From: Yoonia vestfoldensis
GTDB taxonomy: Bacteria; Pseudomonadota; Alphaproteobacteria; Rhodobacterales; Rhodobacteraceae
Assembly (NCBI RefSeq): GCF_002158905.1
Contig: NZ_CP021431.1
Coordinates: 1,488,001 to 1,552,000, forward strand
DNA: 64,000 nt
Direction: 5' to 3'
A program made the translations under genes and the position numbers. This document shows positions 16,788-25,349 of the stretch, piece by piece. Below the pieces are notes generated by a model, which was not told the DNA's origin, did not search any database, and was given only the letters and a program-made list of their open reading frames with translations. Each line of letters starts with the position of its first letter. The stretch's first letter is position 1.

Positions 16788-17694
16788 ATTTCAGCATCGC
16801 TTGCGCGATCTCGGATGCCAGCCGCGCATTGTTGCGCACCAGCGCGATATTGGCCGCCAATGACCGGCCGTCGGTCAGCGCGAAAATCCGGTCCAGCAAA
16901 AACGGCGTGACCGCCTTGGCGCTGATGTTTTGCGCGGTGGCATCAGCCAGCGCCGTGGCAATGATCGGGGCCAGCGTGGCGGCGGGGATTTCATCGCCTG
17001 CGGGGATCGGATTGGTGACCAATTGCCCGCCCGCCAGCCCCATTGCCGCGCGCATCCGGTGGCTGGCGGCGATACTGGCCGCATCATCCATCCGCAAAGG
17101 GGCCGCCATATCCGATGTGGCCGACCAGAAAGCGGGGATACTGTCCTGCCCATAGACAATCACCGGCACGCCCAAGGTTTCCAGCACTTCGAATGTCTTG
17201 GGCAGATCAAGGATCGCCTTGGCCCCGGCTGCGACCACGGTGACCGGCGTCAGCGCCAGTTCCTGCAGATCGGCGGAAATGTCGAAACTCTGCTCTGCGC
17301 CGCGATGCACACCGCCGATGCCGCCGGTGGCAAAAACAGCGATCCCCGCCAGATGCGCCGCGATCATTGTCGCGGCCACCGTCGTGGCGCCGGTGCCGCC
17401 GGTGGCAATGCAGGCCGCAAGATCGGCGCGCGACAATTTGGCGACATGCTGCGCCTGACCCAGCGCGTCCAGTTCGGCGGCTTCGAGCCCGATATGCAAT
17501 CGCCCGTCGATCACGGCGATGGTCGCAGGCACGGCCCCTGCGTCGCGCACATCCTGTTCGACCAGCCGCGCGGTTTGCACATTCTGCGGAAAGGGCATGC
17601 CATGGGTGATGATCGTGCTTTCCAGCGCGACAATCGCGCCGCCGGTGTCCAAGGCTTTGGCCACTTCGGCGGAATAGGTCAGCGGGATTGTCAT
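16786..17694 (-). CDS. psuG: pseudouridine-5'-phosphate glycosidase
   Basis: A 302-residue enzyme that splits pseudouridine 5'-phosphate into uracil and ribose 5-phosphate in the cytoplasm, the second step of pseudouridine salvage. Conserved features: the general acid/base glutamate in ALESTIITHGMPF, the substrate lysine in AKLSRADL, TGGIGGVHRGAEQSFDIS with the metal and substrate residues, and the Schiff-base lysine in AAGAKAILDL. Length is normal. Its ATG overlaps the stop of the upstream kinase gene by ATGA, so kinase and glycosidase are made together, as in other psuKG operons. Confidence 0.94.
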   Translation of the reverse strand: MTIPLTYSAEVAKALDTGGAIVALESTIITHGMPFPQNVQTARLVEQDVRDAGAVPATIAVIDGRLHIGLEAAELDALGQAQHVAKLSRADLAACIATGGTGATTVAATMIAAHLAGIAVFATGGIGGVHRGAEQSFDISADLQELALTPVTVVAAGAKAILDLPKTFEVLETLGVPVIVYGQDSIPAFWSATSDMAAPLRMDDAASIAASHRMRAAMGLAGGQLVTNPIPAGDEIPAATLAPIIATALADATAQNISAKAVTPFLLDRIFALTDGRSLAANIALVRNNARLASEIAQAMLK

Positions 17695-18581
17695 GGGATC
17701 TCTCCTGAAACATAGGTGGCGGCGGCCTGACAGGCGCGCGCAAGGGCTGCATCGCGGGCCATGCCCTGCGCCTCTGACGCGATATGGGCGGCCATGAATG
17801 TATCGCCCGCGCCGGTCACCCGTGTGACCATGACGGCGGGGGGCGTCTGGGTGATGATATCCGTCCCTGTCGCCTCTGACGCGGAATTACTGCCATCGGT
17901 GACCAGCACGCGCCGCGCGCCGCGCGCGATCAGCCCGGCGGCGGCAGCGGCAGAGGAGGCGAATGTGGTCTGGCACAAAAGCCCCGCCTCTTCGAGATTG
18001 ACGTATAATGTGGCGGATGGATGCCCCAGCAGCGCCAATAGCCGTTCGGCCTTGCCCGGCGAGGCGGGGGCGACGCGCAGATCGGCCTTGCCAAACAGCG
18101 CCGAGGTCGCGATCTCGCGCAGCAATTCCGCCGTCAGATTGCCATCCAGCGCCACCGGACCCGCCCAAGGCGCAGCAGGCATGGCCAGCGCGCCATTGGC
18201 CAAAGGGCGCAGGATCTTGTCGCCCGCCGCCTCGAGCGAATGGGCATCGGCGATGGCGGCGATCAGGCCATTGGCCCCCTCGATGGCCATATAGACATCG
18301 GTGGGCAGATCGTCAGAGCGGTAAAGATGGTCGCAGACCAGCCCCATGCCCTGCGCCGCTGCAATCAGCGCATCGCCTTCGGCATCGCGGCCCACATTGC
18401 TAAGCAGCGCAGGCCGCATGCCAAAGCGGCGCAGGGTCATCGCGATATTCATAGCCACGCCGCCCGGCAACCGCGTGATCCGGCCGGGCACGTCGGATCC
18501 GACGCGCATATGGCTGGGCGCACGCCCGATCACGTCCCACAGGACCGATCCGATGCAAAGAATATCCGGCTGTTGCGTCAT
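17691..18581 (-). CDS. psuK: PfkB-family sugar kinase, probable pseudouridine kinase
   Basis: A 296-residue ribokinase-fold enzyme. The C-terminal signature VTRVTGAGDTFMAAHI has the GAGD motif whose aspartate activates the acceptor hydroxyl; the N-terminal GSVLWDVIGRAP and LPGGVAMNIAMTL are PfkB substrate-site segments. Coupling to psuG by ATGA makes pseudouridine the likely substrate, phosphorylated at the 5' hydroxyl. ATG 18581 (MTQQPDILCIG) is chosen because the PfkB fold begins eight residues later; the longer frame to 18653 runs into the DUF4198 coding end. The DUF4198 gene ends 38 bases upstream on the same strand. Confidence 0.88.
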   Translation of the reverse strand: MTQQPDILCIGSVLWDVIGRAPSHMRVGSDVPGRITRLPGGVAMNIAMTLRRFGMRPALLSNVGRDAEGDALIAAAQGMGLVCDHLYRSDDLPTDVYMAIEGANGLIAAIADAHSLEAAGDKILRPLANGALAMPAAPWAGPVALDGNLTAELLREIATSALFGKADLRVAPASPGKAERLLALLGHPSATLYVNLEEAGLLCQTTFASSAAAAAGLIARGARRVLVTDGSNSASEATGTDIITQTPPAVMVTRVTGAGDTFMAAHIASEAQGMARDAALARACQAAATYVSGEIP

Positions 18582-18619
18582 GCCCGGCTTGTGCCGCGCC
18601 GGCGCGCAAAGGGCAAGCG

Positions 18620-19420
18620 CTACTGCGGCACCGCAAAGGTCAGATTGGCCCAAAGCGTTTGCCAGACCGCGCCCGAAGCCTCTTGCAAATTGGCGCTGGC
18701 GGGGCGGATCAAGACCGCATCCAGCATATATTCATGCGCAGGCAGCACCGCGATCTGGCCGATCCCCGCCGCATCGGTGCGGATATAGCTGGTCGTGACC
18801 GCGCCTTCGGGGGATCTGGCGAAAACCTCGATCTGGGCATCGGCGCGCGGGTCATTGCGATAGAAAAGCTGCACGGTAAAGCCCCCGGCAGGGTCGGCGG
18901 TATAGGGGTTGGTCAGCGCGACCAGTTCGGTTTCCAGCCCGACGCGCTGGTCAGCACCTGCGCCCGCGCCCACGCTGACCAAGGATTTGGCATAGCGCGT
19001 GTAGGTTTCGGTAAATCCCACATCTGGCAGGCCGCGCGCCTGATGCAGGGCGCGCAGATCGCCCAGATCCTTGTGATCCACGAAGGTCTGGAACTTGTCC
19101 CATGTGGCATAATCAAGCGTGGCTGGCGCCGATTGATAGGCCAGAATAGCCAGACCATCGCCGATCGGGTCCATCTGCAAGGCCGGCAAATCGCCGGGTC
19201 TGCCGGTGATGCCTGCGGCGGTTTCACCCGAAAACTGCAAGGCATTGACGATGCCGCGCGGCAGGTAAGGCACGGTCACCCCGGCAAAGTCTTCGCCATT
19301 GACAAGGTTGGCCTGCAACCTATCGTCCGACGACACTTGATAGGCCAAAGGCGCTATCCAGAATTCATGGGCGGTCGCCGGTGCCGCCAGCAGACAGAAA
19401 ATGACAGAAAGTGCGCGCAT
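18620..19420 (-). CDS. exported DUF4198 protein, possible metal-binding
   Basis: A 266-residue periplasmic protein. The signal peptide MRALSVIFCLLAAPATA is followed directly by HEFWIAP, so the mature protein would start with histidine. DUF4198 proteins share this AHEFW start and an immunoglobulin-like fold and are often linked to nickel, cobalt or copper handling; the function here is inferred, not shown. An AAGGAAAC ribosome-binding sequence precedes ATG 19420. The divergent neighbour is a HupE/UreJ-type membrane protein that also has a mature HE start, which strengthens a metal-transport reading. The downstream gene is psuK. Confidence 0.75.
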   Translation of the reverse strand: MRALSVIFCLLAAPATAHEFWIAPLAYQVSSDDRLQANLVNGEDFAGVTVPYLPRGIVNALQFSGETAAGITGRPGDLPALQMDPIGDGLAILAYQSAPATLDYATWDKFQTFVDHKDLGDLRALHQARGLPDVGFTETYTRYAKSLVSVGAGAGADQRVGLETELVALTNPYTADPAGGFTVQLFYRNDPRADAQIEVFARSPEGAVTTSYIRTDAAGIGQIAVLPAHEYMLDAVLIRPASANLQEASGAVWQTLWANLTFAVPQ

Positions 19421-19445
19421 GATCGTTTCCTTATTCCATCTTGCT

Positions 19446-19474
19446 AGGGTGTTGCGCCTGCGCATATTGTCAAG
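19446..19474 (-). promoter_or_regulatory. possible promoter of the DUF4198 gene
   Basis: On the minus strand a consensus TTGACA (19474-19469) is followed by a 17-base spacer and a weak CACCCT (19451-19446), 25 bases from the DUF4198 start. It overlaps the beginning of the divergent HupE gene. Confidence 0.3.
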
Positions 19475-20759
19475 CGCTCTGCTGTCGCTGCTGCTGGGGC
19501 TCAGCGTCGCCAGCGCGCATGAGGTGATCCCCACCATCGCCGATATGCGCGTGGATGGCGACCGGATCGTGTTCGATCTGCGCGCCAATCTGGAAAGCTT
19601 CGTGGCCGGTGTGGACCTGTCGGAAACGACCGATACCGATCTGTCGGCCGAGGCGGCGAGCTATGACAGCCTGCGCGCGCTGGACCCCGACGCATTGCAG
19701 GCGCGGTTTGACGCGTTCTGGCCGCAGATGGCCGCCGCGATCACACTGCGCGCGGATGATATGGCGCTGGTGCCGGAACTGGACAGCGTCAGGGTGCCGC
19801 CTGTCGGCAATCCAGAGCTTTTGCGCAGCTCCGAGCTGCGCTTTAGCGCGGCTTTGCCTGCGGGGGCGACGGCGGTCGATTTCGGCTGGACGCCCGCGCT
19901 GGGGGCCATCGTGCTGCGCCAGATGGATGTGCCGGAACCCTATGATGGCTATCTGGACAATGGCGCCACATCCGGCCCCATCGCCTTGGCAGGGGGCGAC
20001 CGTGCGACCGGCTGGCAGACATTCGTCAATTACATCCCCGTGGGCTTTGACCATATCCTGCCCAAGGGGCTGGATCATATCCTGTTCGTGCTGGGGCTGT
20101 TCTTTCTGGCCGCGCGCGCCGGTCCGCTGATCTTGCAGGTCTCGCTGTTCACGCTGGCGCATACGATCACGCTGGCGCTGGCAGCGCTTGGCTATGTCAA
20201 TATTCCGGGCGAAATCGTGGAACCGCTGATCGCGGCATCAATCGTTTTTGTCGCGGTCGAGAATATCTTTACCAAGCGGGTCAGCCGCTGGCGGCCCTAT
20301 GTGATCTTTGGCTTCGGGCTGCTGCACGGGCTGGGCTTTGCCTCGGTGCTGGGGGAATTCGGGCTGCCGCAAGAGACATTTGTCGCCGCGCTGATTGGGT
20401 TCAACGTGGGGGTCGAGGTCGGCCAGCTGGCGGTGATCGCGGTCATGTTCCTGTTTGTCTGGCAGGCGATCCGCATCGACCGGGGCGCGAATGAGGCAGC
20501 ACAGGGCTTTGCGCTTTATGGCGTCTTGTTTGCGCTGGCCATCGGACTGATCGCGCTGAACCCACCCATGCTGGTGGCATTGCTGGAAAACCCGGTCTGG
20601 GTCTTTGCTGCACCGCTGGCGGCGATCTGTGCGCTATCGGCGCTGTCCATCGCGCTGCGCGACCGGATCGACGCGTACCGGCGGATCGTGACGATCCCGG
20701 CCTCGGGGGCGATTGCGGCGGTGGGGGCGTTTTGGGTCGTGGAACGGGTGTTTTTGTGA
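19449..20759 (+). CDS. HupE/UreJ-family membrane protein, probable metal permease
   Basis: Start GTG 19449 gives 436 residues; ATG 19419 in the same frame would extend the N-terminus by ten residues and overlap the divergent start codon. The signal peptide ends in GLSVASA, followed by HEVIPTIADM. A soluble periplasmic domain of about 190 residues precedes six or more helices with the HupE_UreJ_2 signature FDHILPKGLDHILFVLGLFF and the later FGFGLLHGLGFASVLG. Related proteins take up nickel or cobalt for hydrogenase or urease, but neither enzyme is encoded in this window, so the metal and purpose are open. A strong hairpin follows the stop. Confidence 0.8.
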   Translation: MLRLRILSSALLSLLLGLSVASAHEVIPTIADMRVDGDRIVFDLRANLESFVAGVDLSETTDTDLSAEAASYDSLRALDPDALQARFDAFWPQMAAAITLRADDMALVPELDSVRVPPVGNPELLRSSELRFSAALPAGATAVDFGWTPALGAIVLRQMDVPEPYDGYLDNGATSGPIALAGGDRATGWQTFVNYIPVGFDHILPKGLDHILFVLGLFFLAARAGPLILQVSLFTLAHTITLALAALGYVNIPGEIVEPLIAASIVFVAVENIFTKRVSRWRPYVIFGFGLLHGLGFASVLGEFGLPQETFVAALIGFNVGVEVGQLAVIAVMFLFVWQAIRIDRGANEAAQGFALYGVLFALAIGLIALNPPMLVALLENPVWVFAAPLAAICALSALSIALRDRIDAYRRIVTIPASGAIAAVGAFWVVERVFL

Positions 20760-20770
20760 AAAACAGCGGC

Positions 20771-20795
20771 CTGCGGCCAAAAACGCGGGCCGCAG
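20771..20795 (+). terminator. GC-rich hairpin after the HupE-type gene
   Basis: Perfect 8-bp stem CTGCGGCC (20771-20778) / GGCCGCAG (20788-20795), 11 bases past the HupE stop codon. No T-tract follows, so termination is possible but not certain. Confidence 0.4.
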
Positions 20796-20808
20796 CGGTT
20801 GCAGGCAC

Positions 20809-20837
20809 TTGCACAGGGCAGGGGGGGCGGCTATAGC
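20809..20837 (+). promoter_or_regulatory. rpsB promoter
   Basis: TTGCAC (20809-20814), exactly 17 bases, then TATAGC (20832-20837). This fits strong housekeeping promoters of Rhodobacteraceae translation genes. The predicted start is near 20844, giving a leader of about 110 bases before rpsB. Confidence 0.6.
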
Positions 20838-20843
20838 CGCGGC

Positions 20844-20954
20844 ACTTAATCCCGCAAGCGGGGGCGGGTGTCTTGGGGAGAAATCCCAAGCCATCCACCG
20901 GTTGGGCATCTGCCTGATCCCCTGCTGAGGCTGAAACCGGAAAAGGAAACGACC
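20844..20954 (+). promoter_or_regulatory. structured rpsB 5' leader, possible S2 autoregulation element
   Basis: The leader contains a CCCGC / GCGGG hairpin (20851-20861) and a 6-bp stem CTTGGG / CCCAAG with a 7-base loop (20872-20890), then an AAAAGGAAACG ribosome-binding region. S2 represses its own operon in several bacteria through such leaders; the structure is seen, the regulation is inferred. Confidence 0.4.
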
Positions 20955-21740
20955 ATGGCTCTTCCAGAGTTCTCTATGCGTCAGCTGCTTGAAGCTGGCG
21001 TTCACTTTGGCCACCAGACCGCGCGCTGGAACCCCAAGATGGGTCAATACATCTATGGGTCGCGCAACGGCATCCATATCATGGACCTGACACAGACCGT
21101 CCCCATGCTGGACCGCGCGCTGCAGGTTATCCGTGACACTGTCGCCAAGGGGGGCCGCGTGCTGTTTGTCGGCACCAAGCGTCAGGCACAGACACCTGTC
21201 ATGGAAGCCGCGGAAAAATCCGCACAATTCTATATGAACCACCGCTGGCTGGGCGGCACGCTGACCAATTGGCAGACCGTGTCGCAGTCGATCAGCCGCC
21301 TCAAGGCGATTGACGAAGCCTCGGGTAATGGTTTTGCCGGCCTGACCAAGAAAGAACGTCTTGGCATGGAACGCGAGCAGGGCAAATTGCAGGCATCGCT
21401 TGGCGGTATCCGCGAAATGGGCGGCGTGCCTGACCTGTTGTTCGTCATCGACGTCAACAAAGAAGCGCTGGCCATCGCCGAAGCCAACAAGCTGGGCATT
21501 CCTGTCGTGGCCGTGGTTGACACCAATTGTTCGCCCGCTGGCATTGATTATGTCATCCCCGGCAATGACGACGCGGCGCGTGCCATCGCGCTTTACACCG
21601 ATCTGGCCGCCCGCGCGGCGCTGGACGGCATGACCGCCCAATTGGGTGCGGCCGGTGTCGATATGGGTGCGATGGAAAACTACGCCGAGGAAACGCTGGC
21701 CCAAGAAGCGGCAGATGCCGCTGAATCCGCCAGCGCCTGA
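20955..21740 (+). CDS. rpsB: 30S ribosomal protein S2
   Basis: A 261-residue small-subunit protein needed for S1 binding and mRNA docking. The N-terminal [20 protein letters not shown] and the central [15 protein letters not shown] are family signatures, as is the later [12 protein letters not shown]. The start ATG 20955 follows AAAAGGAAACGACC; the frame is open further upstream but that part overlaps the leader hairpins. A short acidic, alanine-rich tail is usual for alphaproteobacteria. tsf follows after 70 bases in the same direction, the standard bacterial pair. Confidence 0.98.
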   Translation: MALPEFSMRQLLEAGVHFGHQTARWNPKMGQYIYGSRNGIHIMDLTQTVPMLDRALQVIRDTVAKGGRVLFVGTKRQAQTPVMEAAEKSAQFYMNHRWLGGTLTNWQTVSQSISRLKAIDEASGNGFAGLTKKERLGMEREQGKLQASLGGIREMGGVPDLLFVIDVNKEALAIAEANKLGIPVVAVVDTNCSPAGIDYVIPGNDDAARAIALYTDLAARAALDGMTAQLGAAGVDMGAMENYAEETLAQEAADAAESASA

Positions 21741-21810
21741 TCGCGTCACAAAACTTTAGGGCAGGGGCGTTATGCCCCGCCCGACCCATTCCCTTTCAAG
21801 GAGAAATAAC

Positions 21811-22683
21811 ATGGCAATCACCGCTGCAATGGTGAAAGACCTGCGCGACAGCACAGGCGCAGGCATGATGGACGCCAAGAAGGCGCTGACCGAAACCGAT
21901 GGCAACATGGAAGCCGCCGTTGACTGGCTGCGCACCAAGGGTCTGGCCAAAGCCGCCAAAAAGGCCGGTCGCACCGCCGCCGAAGGTCTGGTCGCTGTCG
22001 CCGTATCCGGTGGCAAGGGCATCGCCGTCGAGGTGAATTCCGAAACCGATTTCGTCGCCAAGAATAGCGATTTCCAGAAAATGGTGCAGGGCATCGCCGA
22101 TGTCGCGCTGACCGTGGATGACGTGGACGCGCTGAAAGCGGCCGATATGGGCGGCAAGACTGTCGAACAGACTGTCACCGACACCGTCGCCGTGATCGGC
22201 GAAAACATGTCCGTGCGCCGTATGGCAACCCTGACCGGTGGTCAGGTTGTGACCTATGTCCACAATGCGGCCGCCCCCGGCATGGGCAATATCGGTGTGC
22301 TGGTTGCCATGACCGGCGATAACGAAGCCTTTGGCCGTCAGGTCGCGATGCATATCGCCGCTGCCAATCCATCCGCCTTGTCCGAGGCCGATCTTGACCC
22401 CGCAATGGTCGAGAAGGAAAAGCAGGTCCAGATCGATATCGCCCGCGAATCCGGCAAGCCCGAAGCGGTGATCGAAAAGATGATCGTCGGCCGGATGCAG
22501 AAATACATGGCCGAAGTCACTTTGCTGAACCAGCAATTCGTGGTGAACCCCGATCTGACCGTCGCTGCCGCCGCCGCCGAGGCCGGTGTCACGATCACCG
22601 GTTATATCCGTCTCGAAGTCGGTGAAGGCATCGAAGTCGAGAAAGAGGATTTCGCCGCCGAAGTGGCCAAGCTGAACGGCTAA
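21811..22683 (+). CDS. tsf: translation elongation factor Ts
   Basis: A 290-residue guanine-nucleotide exchange factor for EF-Tu. It begins [20 protein letters not shown] and continues [20 protein letters not shown], the UBA-like start, then has the TDFVAKN motif whose residues enter the EF-Tu nucleotide site. An AAGGAG ribosome-binding sequence precedes the ATG. Length is typical. Co-transcribed with rpsB and closed by an intrinsic terminator 20 bases after the stop. Confidence 0.98.
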   Translation: MAITAAMVKDLRDSTGAGMMDAKKALTETDGNMEAAVDWLRTKGLAKAAKKAGRTAAEGLVAVAVSGGKGIAVEVNSETDFVAKNSDFQKMVQGIADVALTVDDVDALKAADMGGKTVEQTVTDTVAVIGENMSVRRMATLTGGQVVTYVHNAAAPGMGNIGVLVAMTGDNEAFGRQVAMHIAAANPSALSEADLDPAMVEKEKQVQIDIARESGKPEAVIEKMIVGRMQKYMAEVTLLNQQFVVNPDLTVAAAAAEAGVTITGYIRLEVGEGIEVEKEDFAAEVAKLNG

Positions 22684-22702
22684 TCCCCTGATCTAATACG
22701 AC

Positions 22703-22729
22703 AAAGGCCCGCAGCGATGCGGGCCTTTT
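22703..22729 (+). terminator. intrinsic terminator of rpsB-tsf
   Basis: Perfect 10-bp stem AAAGGCCCGC / GCGGGCCTTT with loop AGCGAT, then TTTTG. It is nearly symmetrical and may also serve the convergent aroQ gene. Confidence 0.8.
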
Positions 22730-22755
22730 GTTATCTGACGCAGGATCACGCAAGA

Positions 22756-23202
22756 TCAGCCATGCGTGCCCAGATAGCCGACCAAAGCCTCTATCGCCAA
22801 AGCATAGCCCGCCGCCCCAAAGCCGCAGATCTGCCCGACCGCGACCGGCGCGATATAGGAATGGTGGCGAAAAGCCTCGCGCGCATGAATATTGGACAGG
22901 TGCAATTCGACCAATGGCAGCATGATCGAAGAGACCGCATCCATCAGCGCGATCGAGCTATGCGTATAGGCCCCCGCATTCAGGATGATCCCGTCAAAGC
23001 GGCCACGTGCGGCATGCAGATGGTCGATCAGCACGCCTTCATGGTTGGATTGGACAAAGTCCATCGTCACATTCAGCGCCGCCGCTTTGGCCGCGCAAAG
23101 CGCTTCGATATCTTGCAAGGTGGTGGGGCCGTAAACCTCTGGCTGGCGGGTGCCAAGCAGGTTCAGGTTCGGACCATTCAGGATCAGGATCGCATGTTGC
23201 AT
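22756..23202 (-). CDS. aroQ: 3-dehydroquinate dehydratase, type II
   Basis: A 148-residue enzyme removing water from 3-dehydroquinate in the shikimate pathway. ILNGPNLNLLGTRQPEVYG carries the active-site tyrosine loop, NAGAYTHSSIA the substrate-binding segment and VELHLSNIHAREAFRHHS the catalytic histidine. Size is that of the dodecameric type II enzymes. The other shikimate gene in the window, class II DAHP synthase, is 10 kb away, so there is no aro cluster. The 179-bp gap to the divergent glycosyltransferase holds both promoters. Confidence 0.96.
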   Translation of the reverse strand: MQHAILILNGPNLNLLGTRQPEVYGPTTLQDIEALCAAKAAALNVTMDFVQSNHEGVLIDHLHAARGRFDGIILNAGAYTHSSIALMDAVSSIMLPLVELHLSNIHAREAFRHHSYIAPVAVGQICGFGAAGYALAIEALVGYLGTHG

Positions 23203-23381
23203 GACAGGTCTCTAGCATCATTGCCGCAGCCGTCAAAAGAGAAATGCAGCCCCCGGCACCGGCCACCCAATCTAAAGTCGTTAACCAATCCATAACAGTC
23301 GCGTCATACGGGTACTGGATCACTGCGCCGTGATCGGCTAGACCACAGCAGGTGACCATCCGCTGACAGAAAGACCCCACA

Positions 23382-24440
23382 GTGCCGCATGCGAAAGTCA
23401 TCATCACCACGATGAAGAACGAAGCGCCCTATATCCTGGAATGGGTGGCGCATCATCTGGTGATCGGCTTTGATCATATCGTCGTGCTGACCAATGATTG
23501 CACCGATACGACCAATGCGATCCTCAAGCGGCTGGATGTGCTGGGATATGTGACCTTCCGGCCGAACAAGCCCGGGCAGGGCGGGGTGCATCGCACCGCG
23601 ATCCGGCGGGCGCTGCGGCTGGATGTCGTGCGCAAGGCCGAATGGCTCTATGTCACCGATGCGGATGAATTCCTCAATATCCATTGCGGCGATCATTCCG
23701 TGGATGCGCTGATCGCGGCCAGCGGCGGCGATGCGGTCGATGTGATCATGGTGCCTTGGCGGATCTTTTCATTCAACAAACGCGTCATCCTGCGCGACAG
23801 CCTGGTAACCCAGCAATTCACCGATGCCGAACCAACCTATGAAGACGGCGGCGCCGGGCGGCGTTTCGTGAAATCCTTGTTCCGCAACAAGGATGTCTAT
23901 CACCGCGTCGGGCTGCATAATCCGCATGTCCGCGCCGAACATGCCACCGCGCTGACCTGGGCGCTGCCGGGCGGGCTGCAAGCCTCGCAGCTGCAAGGGG
24001 GCAACCATGCCCAGCCCCCCTTTGGCGATCAATTTGCCCAGATCAACCATTATGCCGTGCGCTCTGCGCAGGCCTATCTGCTCAAACGGTATCGCGGGCG
24101 GGCCAATCACGAAAGCCATGTGCTGGACACCGGCTATTGGGACCGCTGGAACCGGGGCGGCTGCGAGGATAGGACAATTCAGCGCTATGCCGCGCTGACA
24201 CAGGGCCTGCTGGATGTGTTCAAGGCCGATCCGGTGCTGGCGCGGATGCATCGCAAAGGGTTCCGCTGGCACAAGGCCAAGCTGGTCGAATTGCTGCAAG
24301 ACGCGGCCTATGCCACGCTTTATGGCAAGATCGCGGCCTCTGATCCGGCGCTTGTGGTGCATAAGGATCGGGCTATCCGCGAATCGCGCGCATTGCTTTC
24401 CCAAGATCAGGATCAGACAGATGACGCGCCCCGCGCTTAA
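23382..24440 (+). CDS. glycosyltransferase, GT2-like (Glyco_tranf_2_4 type)
   Basis: A 352-residue cytoplasmic glycosyltransferase. It starts with VIITTMKNEAPYILEWVAHH and has the nucleotide-sugar DxD-type motif in VTDADEFLNI (Asp93, Asp95), typical of the family often found in capsule or exopolysaccharide loci. A second block, INHYAVRSAQAYLLKR, is shared with the 26034-27899 protein, so the two are paralogues. The 3' end overlaps the next gene by 20 bases. First gene of a four-gene plus-strand island with no sugar-nucleotide synthesis or export genes, so it probably decorates a glycan assembled elsewhere. Confidence 0.85.
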   Translation: MPHAKVIITTMKNEAPYILEWVAHHLVIGFDHIVVLTNDCTDTTNAILKRLDVLGYVTFRPNKPGQGGVHRTAIRRALRLDVVRKAEWLYVTDADEFLNIHCGDHSVDALIAASGGDAVDVIMVPWRIFSFNKRVILRDSLVTQQFTDAEPTYEDGGAGRRFVKSLFRNKDVYHRVGLHNPHVRAEHATALTWALPGGLQASQLQGGNHAQPPFGDQFAQINHYAVRSAQAYLLKRYRGRANHESHVLDTGYWDRWNRGGCEDRTIQRYAALTQGLLDVFKADPVLARMHRKGFRWHKAKLVELLQDAAYATLYGKIAASDPALVVHKDRAIRESRALLSQDQDQTDDAPRA

Positions 24441-25257
24441 AGGTATCGGCACGCTCTGGATCGGTGGGCCGCTCAGCTTTCTGGAACAGATGTGCCTGTT
24501 GTCCTTTGTCGCCCAAGGCCACAAGGTCACGCTGTTTCATTACGGCGAGATCGCCAATGTCCCCGCCGAGATAGCGCTGGTCGACGCGCGCGAAATCCAT
24601 GATCCCGCGATGATCATCTATAACAAGCAATTCGGCACCCCGGTCGTGCAATCCGATATCTTCCGGCTGCATATGCTGCGCCAGACCAATCTGATCTGGG
24701 CGGATTCCGATGTCTTGTGTCTTAAACCCTTTGATCTGCCCGGCGCGCATATGTTCGGCTATTTCCGGCGGCGCGAATTATGCAATGCGATCATTGGCTT
24801 GCCGCAGGACAGCGCGGGGCTGCGGGCCTATCTGGATTATGTGCAGGATGAATATCCGATCCCGCCCAACCTGTCGCCCGAGGACCGCGACAAGATGCTG
24901 GCGCTCAAGGCGCAAGGTCAGATCAAACATGCCTCTGAACAGGCGCATAGCGTCTATGGGCCGGGGGTTTTCACCCATTTCATGCAAGACAGCGGCGAAA
25001 TTGCCCATGCGACCCCGCCATCGGTGTTTTATCCGCTGCCATTCCGGCAGGCCGGACAGATCAGCGATATCCATGCGCGCGACTTTCGCAAAGCCTATCT
25101 CAAAGAGGATACGCTGGGCGTGCATCTGTGGGGGCGGCGGATTCGCTGGTGGGTGCGCGGGCGCGGGATCGCGCGTTACAGCCTGATGGACCGCAGCCTG
25201 CGCAGCCTTGGCATCGACCCCAAATCCGCCCCGATCCCCGACCGCAGCGCGGCCTGA
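24421..25257 (+). CDS. GT32-like glycosyltransferase with DxD motif
   Basis: A 278-residue protein resembling the sugar-binding-region glycosyltransferases that include mannosyl-, galactosyl- and capsular transferases. ATG 24421 begins ahead of GTLWIGGPLSFLEQMCLLSF; the DxD motif is Asp95-Ser-Asp97 in IWADSDVLCLKPF. GPGVFTHFMQD further on fits the family's acceptor region. It overlaps the preceding glycosyltransferase gene by 20 bases, so translation is coupled. No signal peptide or membrane helix is seen. Donor sugar cannot be predicted. Confidence 0.75.
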   Translation: MTRPALKGIGTLWIGGPLSFLEQMCLLSFVAQGHKVTLFHYGEIANVPAEIALVDAREIHDPAMIIYNKQFGTPVVQSDIFRLHMLRQTNLIWADSDVLCLKPFDLPGAHMFGYFRRRELCNAIIGLPQDSAGLRAYLDYVQDEYPIPPNLSPEDRDKMLALKAQGQIKHASEQAHSVYGPGVFTHFMQDSGEIAHATPPSVFYPLPFRQAGQISDIHARDFRKAYLKEDTLGVHLWGRRIRWWVRGRGIARYSLMDRSLRSLGIDPKSAPIPDRSAA

Positions 25258-25349
25258 TCCGCCCGTGGTGCAAGACTGCTTCCATCCGGGCATGAAATGA
25301 TGTTACCACCGGGATGTTGTTTTGAACCAGTGCCGCAGGATAAGTTGTT

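Noticed and set aside
16786..17694. Loss of a catalytic lysine in PsuG
   Set aside because: A first alignment placed glycine at the substrate lysine, but the true position is in AKLSRADL and the lysine is conserved; the Schiff-base lysine is also present.
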